DNA from: Deltaproteobacteria bacterium
Lineage (GTDB): Bacteria; Desulfobacterota_B; Binatia; UBA9968
DNA length: 7,253 bases
Direction of reading: 5' to 3'
Assembly: GCA_027297485.1 (NCBI GenBank)
Contig: JAPUHZ010000242.1
Location: 1 to 7,253, forward strand
Below are positions 1-4,620 of this stretch, in pieces; position 1 is the first letter of the stretch, and every line of letters begins with the position of its first letter. Both the position numbers and the translations under genes were made by a program. Below the pieces are notes generated by a model. It ran no database searches. It had not been told where the DNA came from and saw only the letters and a program-made list of their open reading frames with translations.

Positions 1-217
1 CTAACGGGGCGCGGGATGAGCCGCCCTGAGAGAACCGCCGATAAGCGGATGGGCGAAGCCCAAGCTAGCGACTCAACCACTAACCCCAACTGTCTCAATT
101 TTCCACTGTTCGCTGCCATCATCCTTTTCGTTTCAACTCCAGGCGTCGCGAGCGGTCCGCTTATCGTCGGGCAATCAGCCGGCGCGGGAGGCGATCGGTT
201 GCAGTGCGCCAGTTAGG
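1..217. repeat. Long inverted-repeat element flanked by CTAAC and GTTAGGC, possibly an oversized attC
   Basis: The window begins with CTAAC. The perfect attC core GTTAGGC (consensus GTTRRRY) lies at 211-217. Nested between them, CCGCCGATAAGCGGA (35-49) pairs with TCCGCTTATCGTCGG (156-170) at 14 of 15 positions, and GGGCGAAGCCC (51-61) is a small hairpin with the GCGAAGC tip seen in the attC at 661-762. The spacing (about 217 bp) is longer than typical attC sites and the inner L boxes are not clear. I see no convincing gene inside. It is cut by the window edge. Confidence 0.35.
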
Positions 218-249
218 CTTAGAAAACTGCAACGTCCCCCATTTTGAAT

Positions 250-288
250 CTCAGCGAACGCGCGGCTAAGCTGTGCCGCGCTGAGAAT
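250..288. repeat. Interrupted stem-loop in the non-coding left region
   Basis: TCTCAG and CGCGGC on the left pair with GCCGCG and CTGAGA on the right, with six unpaired bases (CGAACG) on one side and an 8-nt loop. It may be the terminal structure of the damaged attC whose other half is at 320-345. Confidence 0.35.
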
Positions 289-319
289 CATAATACACCA
301 GTAGCGGGTTGTCCGGCAT

Positions 320-345
320 CGGTCTTATGCCGCTTGTTAGGGCAC
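320..345 (-). other. Half attC site (R'' and L'' arms only)
   Basis: On the minus strand GTGCCCTAAC (345-336), a 5-nt spacer and GCATAAGACCG (330-320) closely match the gene-side half of the attC at 661-762, where the order is GTGCCCTAAC, 4 nt, GCATGAACCGG. It lies right after the distal stop of the membrane-protein frame, as expected. No matching second half (an L' and GTTAGG on the minus strand) appears at usual attC distance, so the site looks broken or rearranged. Confidence 0.55.
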
Positions 346-351
346 CCTGAT

Positions 352-441
352 CTAAGATCGGCCATAGAGTACCATGGTAAATTGAATCAGGAAAAGCACA
401 ACCCAACCCACAACCACGTCTCGAAAGTGCTGCCGAGTGGT
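352..441 (-). pseudogene. Continuation of the membrane-protein frame after the TAG, with a third hydrophobic segment
   Basis: Directly in frame after the TAG at 442-444, 29 codons (TTRQHFRD, then VVVGWVVLFLIQFTMVLY, then GRS) lead to a second TAG at 352-354. The 18-residue hydrophobic run is a plausible membrane helix preceded by positive charges. The second TAG ends exactly 6 bp before the attC-like core at 336-345, the same spacing as the HEPN stop to its attC. This suggests that the original stop was the distal one and the proximal TAG is a mutation (CAG to TAG would suffice), or is read through. Confidence 0.5.
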
Positions 442-654
442 CTATTGCCCCCATGGAGGAATAACAGCTCTCATTAATTCCACGACAATCGCGGAGGACC
501 AACAAGACATTGCAAGCGTGAAAAGCATCAACCAAAGGACGGACAGTTGTGAGAACCACCGGAGAAAGTGAAGGTCTGGATATAATAGGGCAATAACGAA
601 AACCACCCCCGACACATATCCAAGTCCAACCAAATTCATTCGGAGAGTATTCAC
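442..654 (-). CDS. Small membrane protein in a cassette, apparently truncated by an in-frame TAG
   Basis: A 70-residue open frame from a GTG at 654 (an alternative ATG lies at 639). The AGGA inside the attC core (GTTAGGACAC) lies 9 nt upstream of the GTG and may act as the ribosome site, as in cassettes with very short leaders. Two hydrophobic segments are visible: about 9-26 (VGLGYVSGVVFVIALLYP) and about 38-60 (LSVLWLMLFTLAMS and on). The frame ends at TAG 444-442 after IPPWGQ, but the same frame stays open for 29 more codons and encodes a third hydrophobic segment. I do not recognise the family. Expression is unproven; the likeliest reading is a three-helix protein with a nonsense mutation. 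Confidence 0.5.
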   Translation of the reverse strand: MNTLRMNLVGLGYVSGVVFVIALLYPDLHFLRWFSQLSVLWLMLFTLAMSCWSSAIVVELMRAVIPPWGQ

Positions 655-660
655 CGATGT

Positions 661-762
661 GTGTCCTAACGGCCCGCATAACCGGCCGCCGACGCGCGAA
701 GCGCGGCGGGAAGTCAAAAGCGCAGCTGTTGGCCGGTCCGGTTCATGCAGATGTTAGGGCAC
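661..762 (-). other. attC recombination site (integron), 102 bp
   Basis: The outer arms GTGTCCTAAC (661-670) and GTTAGGGCAC (753-762) pair over 10 bp with one G-T wobble. After spacers of 5 nt (671-675) and 4 nt (749-752), the inner arms GCATAACCGG (676-685) and CCGGTTCATGC (738-748) pair with a single extra base at 744. This is the R box, unpaired spacer, L box and extrahelical-base layout that integrases read in folded attC DNA. A terminal hairpin lies at 686-709 (CCGCCG/CGGCGG with a bulged A and a GCGAA loop). The extra base lies in the half next to the HEPN gene, giving minus-strand orientation. The last base of each core departs from GTTRRRY. Confidence 0.82.
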
Positions 763-1493
763 ATCGCCTCATGATTTACTTTCGCCACGAGAACCCCTTT
801 GAATTGAGATATCACGAATCTCGTCTGGTGCTATCGGCGAATCCTGGACCCCAAGCCACTCAAACATAAGCCGGCCACAATCCTGCTTGATTAATACAAA
901 TATCTGATGCATGTCTTCATACGACAGACGAAGCGGCTGGTCGATAGCAAACATGCCACCGAGCTTCTTAAGCTCTTTATGCCTTTCTGGGCCAAGAATG
1001 CTCTTGGAGTGAAGGATGACGTTTCTGAGCACTCGCATATCACCCATGATGTCCGAACGAATCTCCTTGAGCTCGATGCCTTTTGCTCTAGCGAGACGCG
1101 GCCTTATTTCGTCCTCCCAGTACGTGAACAGGAAGACAACGATCGCTCGTGCATGCTTCTGCTCGTTCGACCCACCAGGAGAGTTGGCTTCTACGTAGTC
1201 AACGGCACGGATTATGCGGTTATGAATTATGTCGGGCTTTGTAGGATCCTCGTAACTGGCCCACACGACAACCGACTCGTTTTTTTCGTTGTTCCCCGCT
1301 TTTGATGGTCGCGATACGCGGTGAATCTGTCGTTCTACACGAGTGTGATGACCCGCAAATCCGGCAAGAGCGTCCATATATGTGCCGACCTGCTCGTTCA
1401 CGAACGATATGTATTCGCGAACTACGTCATCGAAGGACTCACTCACTTAAGTTCTCCCGCCTCCTACCGTTGCGACCTTCCTCTGTGCCCTAA
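670..1493 (-). mobile_element. Integron gene cassette carrying the HEPN-motif gene
   Basis: This is the unit between two recombination cores: one gene followed by one attC on the same strand, the classic layout of an integron cassette. It is about 824 bp long, with a 6-bp space between the stop codon and the attC. The gene side of the attC carries the extra base in its inner arm, as in the left half of known attC sites, so the cassette and gene share orientation. The inference depends on the attC at 661-762 being genuine. Confidence 0.7.
769..1446 (-). CDS. HEPN-motif protein, candidate ribonuclease
   Basis: A 225-residue protein starting at GTG with GGGAG 7 nt upstream (a further AGGAGG lies just before it). 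I do not recognise a named family. The helical part around residues 95-150 has F-x-x-YWEDEIRPRLA (107-119) followed by SDIMGDMRVLRNVILHSKSIL (131-151). R141-N142-x3-H146 fits the HEPN motif Rx4-6H with the polar residue after R, the active site of HEPN ribonucleases in toxin-antitoxin, abortive-infection and CRISPR effector proteins. There is no signal peptide or membrane segment, so it should be cytosolic. Residues 1-45 may form a coiled-coil-like helix; 46-75 look loose. It lies alone in a cassette, with no MNT-type antitoxin next to it. A defence or RNA-cleaving role is inferred from the motif only. Confidence 0.85.
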   Translation of the reverse strand: MSESFDDVVREYISFVNEQVGTYMDALAGFAGHHTRVERQIHRVSRPSKAGNNEKNESVVVWASYEDPTKPDIIHNRIIRAVDYVEANSPGGSNEQKHARAIVVFLFTYWEDEIRPRLARAKGIELKEIRSDIMGDMRVLRNVILHSKSILGPERHKELKKLGGMFAIDQPLRLSYEDMHQIFVLIKQDCGRLMFEWLGVQDSPIAPDEIRDISIQRGSRGESKS

Positions 1494-1494
1494 C
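1485..1494 (-). other. Integron recombination core (R'-type), upstream boundary of the HEPN cassette
   Basis: On the minus strand this reads GTTAGGGCAC, the reverse complement of the 10-bp core in the attC sites at 753-762 and 336-345. It lies 38 nt upstream of the HEPN gene start and marks where the cassette would be joined (after the G of GTTAGG). The consensus GTTRRRY is met except at its last base. No matching attC arms lie to the right, so it may be joined to attI or to unrelated DNA. Confidence 0.6.
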
Positions 1495-1500
1495 AAGTAA

Positions 1501-1516
1501 TATACAGATCTGTATA
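1501..1516. promoter_or_regulatory. Perfect 16-bp palindrome TATACAGATCTGTATA
   Basis: An exact self-complementary 16-mer, starting 7 bp from the cassette boundary core at 1485-1494. It lies about 55 bp upstream of the start codon of the minus-strand HEPN gene, so it could be an operator for that gene or part of an attI-like site. It does not match the E. coli LexA box (CTGT-N8-ACAG). Confidence 0.45.
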
Positions 1517-1577
1517 GTATGGTCTATTGTCACTATATTCCATATTGAAAGTCTTTATCCAAAAGAACGATTTCACC

Positions 1578-1607
1578 GCAATATTAAGCCGATACCACGA
1601 ATATTGC
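1578..1607. repeat. 8-bp inverted repeat, GCAATATT ... AATATTGC
   Basis: Perfect 8-bp arms at 1578-1585 and 1600-1607 with a 14-nt spacer. It lies between the two 16-bp palindromes and could be part of the same regulatory or recombination region. Confidence 0.35.
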
Positions 1608-1630
1608 AGACCCCCCAGTTCCCCCAAACA

Positions 1631-1646
1631 CTGACATATATGTCAG
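1631..1646. promoter_or_regulatory. Perfect 16-bp palindrome CTGACATATATGTCAG
   Basis: An exact self-complementary 16-mer in non-coding DNA, of a size usual for a dimeric repressor operator. No regulator gene is visible in the window, so the binding protein is unknown. Confidence 0.4.
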
Positions 1647-1710
1647 CATATTATGGCAATGTTAATTTATCTACCGGATTGCAAACGGCTTTGCCTCCCC
1701 AGTTTAGAAC

Positions 1711-1806
1711 ATGAGTATGAACCATCGTCGTGCTTACATTTTTCGACCGCGAATTTCAAAAACAGTACTCGATCCTTTAAAATCAGTCAAGCCATTTCTT
1801 GTATAG
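1711..1806 (+). pseudogene. 31-codon open frame, possible remnant of an integron integrase N-terminus (very tentative)
   Basis: A plus-strand frame of 31 codons starts ATG at 1711 and ends TAG at 1804-1806. Its residues 13-24, PRISKTVLDPLK, loosely resemble the N-terminal region of IntI/XerC-type integrases (for example P-x-LLDQVR). It lies where a divergent intI would be expected relative to minus-strand cassettes. There is no good ribosome site, and downstream translation shows no integrase motifs. The likeness may be chance. Confidence 0.12.
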
Positions 1807-1838
1807 CTAAATAAGGGAAGACCTGTAGATTGGGGGTT

Positions 1839-1854
1839 GGGGGAATACCCCCCC
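1839..1854. repeat. GGGGG-AATA-CCCCC hairpin downstream of dapB
   Basis: A 5-bp all-G/C stem with a 4-nt loop lies about 90 nt beyond the dapB stop. On the operon transcript there is no following run of U, so a rho-independent terminator is not supported, though the hairpin could block 3' exonuclease. Confidence 0.35.
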
Positions 1855-1942
1855 ATACGTGTGATTAAAAAGTGCGATAGGAACGAATTTCAAAATTGGA
1901 AATCGGTGGAACTTAGCGGAAGGTCTTGGTGAAATAAGCCGC

Positions 1943-2746
1943 TCAGCTTAGCCCCAGCACATCCTGCATGCTGTACAGCCCTTTTTTCTGTTTGACCAGC
2001 CACCGGGCGGCCCGTATCGCGCCGCGGGCAAAGGTATCACGGCTGTGGGCACGGTGAATAAACTCAATTCTCTCGCCCATACCTCCAAAGATCACCGTAT
2101 GTTCACCAACGATGTCTCCGGCTCGAACAGACATGAGGCCAATCTCTTTTTTCTCTCTCTCACCGATGATCCCTTTGCGGCCACAAACCCCGATCTTGTC
2201 CAGATCCCTTTTCAGCGCCTGGGCCACTGCGCGACCCATGGCCAGGGCCGTCCCGCTCGGGGCATCTTTCTTGAAGCGATGGTGCGCCTCGACGATCTCC
2301 ACATCATAATCGTCTCCTAGGGTCTTAGCCACACTGCCTAAGAGACTTATGAGAAGATTTACCCCGACACTCATGTTGGGTGAGAGAAGAACGCGGGTTC
2401 GGCGCGAAAGCCTCTTAATCTCGGCTAACTGCTTTTGATTGAACCCCGTGGTGCCGATAACGATGGGAACATATTTCTGAGCGGCGACTTTTACATGTTT
2501 CAGGGTTGCTTCCGGAGTGCTGAACTCGATGACAACCCCTTGCCCTTTCAATAGAGGCGCAATTTGAGCAGTGATCGGAACCCCAATCTTGCCCACACCA
2601 GCCACCTCACCGGCATCCTGGTTGATCTGGGGACTTTTGGACCATTCGATCGCACCCATGAGTTTGATTCCTCTGGTCTCATGGACAAGACGTACCACCG
2701 TACTTCCCATTCTCCCAGCCGCCCCACAGACAACAAGACCCAACAT
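1943..2746 (-). CDS. dapB: 4-hydroxy-tetrahydrodipicolinate reductase
   Basis: DapB reduces the DapA product with NAD(P)H to tetrahydrodipicolinate. The 267 residues match the family. The Rossmann dinucleotide motif GAAGRMG is at 8-14. The family signature EAHHRFKKDAPSGTA spans 153-167, with His155 and Lys159 at the positions of the E. coli catalytic acid and substrate-binding lysine. FSTPEAT (75-81) and GTTG (98-101) line the cofactor and substrate site. The ATG follows the dapA stop by 7 nt with only a weak ribosome site, so translational coupling is likely. It is the last gene of the operon in this window. No hairpin with a U-tract follows, so the transcript end is not clear. Confidence 0.97.
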   Translation of the reverse strand: MLGLVVCGAAGRMGSTVVRLVHETRGIKLMGAIEWSKSPQINQDAGEVAGVGKIGVPITAQIAPLLKGQGVVIEFSTPEATLKHVKVAAQKYVPIVIGTTGFNQKQLAEIKRLSRRTRVLLSPNMSVGVNLLISLLGSVAKTLGDDYDVEIVEAHHRFKKDAPSGTALAMGRAVAQALKRDLDKIGVCGRKGIIGEREKKEIGLMSVRAGDIVGEHTVIFGGMGERIEFIHRAHSRDTFARGAIRAARWLVKQKKGLYSMQDVLGLS

Positions 2747-2753
2747 TTCAGTC

Positions 2754-3626
2754 TCAGATCAAACCAAAATCGATCATTGTTTGCTTGAGTTTTTTAAGAT
2801 TGCCCTCCCCCATAGGAGTCAAAGGTAAACGTAGTTCTCCCCGGCATTTGCCCATGAGAGAAAGAGCCGTCTTCACCGGTATCGGGTTGGTCTCGATAAA
2901 GAGGCTGCGAATCAGAGGAATAAGCTTCATCTGAAGATCCCTCCCCTTCTCCCAATTTCCATCCAAACAGGCTTGGGTCAACTCGGACATCTCTTTCGGC
3001 GCAACGTTCGTTACCGTGGAGATCACCCCCTTACCCCCTAAAGCCATAAGGGAAAATGTCAGGGAGTCTTCACCCGAATAGAGCGCCAACCGATCCCCGC
3101 AAAGACGCAGCACATCAATAGCCTGATCTACGGAGCCGGTAGCCTCTTTCACTCCCGAAATGTTTTTGATCTCTGAAAGGCGGGCCAATGTCTCCGGTTC
3201 GATCTTGGAACCTGTCCGGGACGGGATGTTATAAATAATCAGAGGAATGTCGACAGCAGAGGCAACCTTCTTGTAGTGCTGGTAGATCCCCTCCTGGGTA
3301 GGCCTATTGTAGTAAGGCGAAATTAAAAGCGCCCCATCGGCCCCGGCTTCCTCAGCACCACGAGTGAGACTAATCGCCTCTTCGGTCGAGTTGGAGCCAG
3401 TCCCGGCAATCACTGGGACCCTTTTCTTTACGGCCTTGATAACCGCCAGGATCACCTCATGATGCTCCTTGTGATTAAGCGTAGCGGACTCTCCAGTAGT
3501 CCCACAGGGAACAATGCCATGGGTTCCGTTTTTTATGTGGAACTCCACCAACCCTTCGAGACTTTTCCAATCTATCATTCCGCCTTTGAACGGCGTCACC
3601 AGAGCCACTATAGAACCGGAAAACAT
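2754..3626 (-). CDS. dapA: 4-hydroxy-tetrahydrodipicolinate synthase
   Basis: DapA condenses pyruvate with L-aspartate 4-semialdehyde, the committed step of the DAP/lysine branch. The 290-residue (beta/alpha)8-barrel enzyme has all expected residues: Schiff-base lysine K160 in SGVKEATG, the catalytic triad members T44 (in CGTTGES) and Y132 (in IIYNIPSRTG), Y106 in SPYYNRPTQEG, which reaches across the dimer in known structures, and R137, which binds the semialdehyde carboxylate. The start is supported by a strong ribosome site. It lies between dapF and dapB with 16-nt and 7-nt gaps, clearly in the same transcript. Lysine feedback inhibition is common in Gram-negative DapA enzymes but cannot be judged here. 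Assignment is secure. Confidence 0.97.
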   Translation of the reverse strand: MFSGSIVALVTPFKGGMIDWKSLEGLVEFHIKNGTHGIVPCGTTGESATLNHKEHHEVILAVIKAVKKRVPVIAGTGSNSTEEAISLTRGAEEAGADGALLISPYYNRPTQEGIYQHYKKVASAVDIPLIIYNIPSRTGSKIEPETLARLSEIKNISGVKEATGSVDQAIDVLRLCGDRLALYSGEDSLTFSLMALGGKGVISTVTNVAPKEMSELTQACLDGNWEKGRDLQMKLIPLIRSLFIETNPIPVKTALSLMGKCRGELRLPLTPMGEGNLKKLKQTMIDFGLI

Positions 3627-3634
3627 TTTTTTAT

Positions 3635-3640
3635 CTCCTT
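3635..3640 (-). promoter_or_regulatory. Ribosome binding site for dapA
   Basis: AAGGAG lies in the 16-nt gap after the dapF stop, 8 nt before the dapA ATG. It is one of the strongest ribosome sites in the operon and fixes the start at 3626. Confidence 0.8.
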
Positions 3641-3642
3641 AA

Positions 3643-4464
3643 TTAAATGTTTATAGCCCCCTGATATACCTCTTCGGCCCCACCGGTCATATAGACACGA
3701 TTGTTTTCTCTCCATTCTATCAACAAATCTCCACCTAGGAGATGAACCGTGAGTTTTCTCTCTGTCCTCCCCGTCAATGTCCCGGCCACGCCCGCCGCAC
3801 AGGCACCCGTGCCGCAGGCCCAAGTCTCCCCTGTCCCTCGTTCCCAAACTCTCATCCGGACCTCCTGGGGATTAAGGATCTCCACGAATTCCGTGTTGAC
3901 CCGCTTGGGGAAAAACGGATGGTACTCGAAGCGCGGTCCAATTCCCTCAAGGTCCAGATGGTCCACCTCGTCGAGGTACAGTACGCAGTGAGGATTTCCC
4001 ATTGAGACGCAGCAGATCTGATAGGTAATCCCATCTACTTCCAACGGAAAATTCATAATCTTCCCGTCGGCATTAACCGGGATCTTTCTCCCCTCCAGGA
4101 TCGGCTCTCCCATATCGACCTCAACCTGATCTCCGATCAACCGTGGACGCACAACCCCCCCCGCAGTCTCCACCTCCAGCTCTTTTTTTTGCGTCAATCC
4201 ATGATCATAGACATACTTGGCAAAACAGCGGATGCCGTTCCCGCACATCTCCACCTGTCCCCCATCGGCATTATAGATCTCCATCTTAAAGTCGGCGATC
4301 TTTGATGGATGAACTGTCAGGAGCTGATCTGCGCCAATGCCAAAACGGCGATCGCAGAGCCTCTTGGCCATCTTCCCGAGATCACTGATCTCTCCCTTGA
4401 GACAATCGAGAAAGATAAAATCATTGCCGCAGCCATGCATCTTAGTAAAAGCAATCTCAGCCAT
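3643..4464 (-). CDS. dapF: Diaminopimelate epimerase
   Basis: DapF interconverts LL-DAP and meso-DAP by a cofactor-free two-base mechanism, feeding both peptidoglycan and LysA. The 273 residues match the family length. Both catalytic cysteines are present: Cys74 in MCGNGIRC (family signature) and Cys217 in WACGTGAC. The N-terminal FTKMHGCGNDF and RFGIGADQ motifs are typical, as is the repeated two-lobe fold implied by the second half (SMGNPH at 154-159). The chosen ATG places MHGCGNDF at residue 9, as in homologues. The ribosome site is weak (AGGGA very close to the ATG), consistent with lower or coupled expression after the repeat-containing gap behind lysA. Its presence implies an LL-DAP route (DapL or DapD/C/E) rather than meso-DAP dehydrogenase. 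Confidence 0.97.
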   Translation of the reverse strand: MAEIAFTKMHGCGNDFIFLDCLKGEISDLGKMAKRLCDRRFGIGADQLLTVHPSKIADFKMEIYNADGGQVEMCGNGIRCFAKYVYDHGLTQKKELEVETAGGVVRPRLIGDQVEVDMGEPILEGRKIPVNADGKIMNFPLEVDGITYQICCVSMGNPHCVLYLDEVDHLDLEGIGPRFEYHPFFPKRVNTEFVEILNPQEVRMRVWERGTGETWACGTGACAAGVAGTLTGRTERKLTVHLLGGDLLIEWRENNRVYMTGGAEEVYQGAINI

Positions 4465-4500
4465 ATTCCCTTTATCCCTCGATCCCTTCGTATCTCTCTT

Positions 4501-4562
4501 AGAATTCAGGAGTCAGAATCCAAAATCCTCTCCCCATCTCTGAATGCTGGTTCCTGAATTCT
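4501..4562. repeat. Palindromic intergenic repeat between lysA and dapF
   Basis: Perfect 11-bp inverted arms AGAATTCAGGA (4501-4511) and TCCTGAATTCT (4552-4562) enclose a 40-nt loop, and pairing extends a few bases further in with G-T wobbles. The element sits in the only sizeable gap of the operon (4465-4620). The rest of the gap is low-complexity, with degenerate CCCTT/ATCCCTT units on either side. It resembles the EcoRI-site-containing palindromic intergenic repeats I recall from some environmental bacterial genomes. There is no U-tract, so it is not an obvious terminator; it could stabilise or process the mRNA. Confidence 0.6.
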
Positions 4563-4620
4563 GAAATCTGTCCTCACCCTTCATCCCTTTAACCCTGGAA
4601 CCCTTAAACTCTTGAACCTT

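Larger units (their letters stand above)
1495..1942. other. 448-bp intergenic region without a convincing gene, rich in palindromes
   Basis: This stretch lies between the dapB stop and the first cassette boundary. I see no open frame longer than about 31 codons with family likeness. It contains two perfect 16-bp palindromes (1501-1516 and 1631-1646), an 8-bp inverted repeat (1578-1607), and complementary C-rich and G-rich tracts (1611-1628 and 1831-1843). In an integron this is where the attI site and a plus-strand integrase gene would lie. No attC arm pairs with the core at 1485-1494 from this side, so the boundary could be an attI site, but attI cannot be recognised reliably by eye. Confidence 0.6.

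Noticed and set aside
16..216. 66-codon plus-strand open frame with one hydrophobic run
   Set aside because: It lies wholly within the inverted-repeat element, has no clear ribosome site and shows no family likeness; I treat it as chance.
266..679. 137-codon minus-strand open frame
   Set aside because: It runs through both attC-like structures and is out of frame with the hydrophobic membrane-protein frame; its composition looks like a shadow.
907..1305. 132-codon plus-strand open frame opposite the HEPN gene
   Set aside because: It is antisense to a better-supported gene with a recognisable motif and a good start, and has no domain-like features.
1501..1516. LexA (SOS) box in front of the cassette
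   Set aside because: The half-sites are in the opposite arrangement (ACAG-AT-CTGT rather than CTGT-N8-ACAG).
1839..1875. Rho-independent terminator for the dap operon
   Set aside because: The G/C hairpin is not followed by a U-run on the minus strand; the short T-run near 1870 lies before the hairpin.
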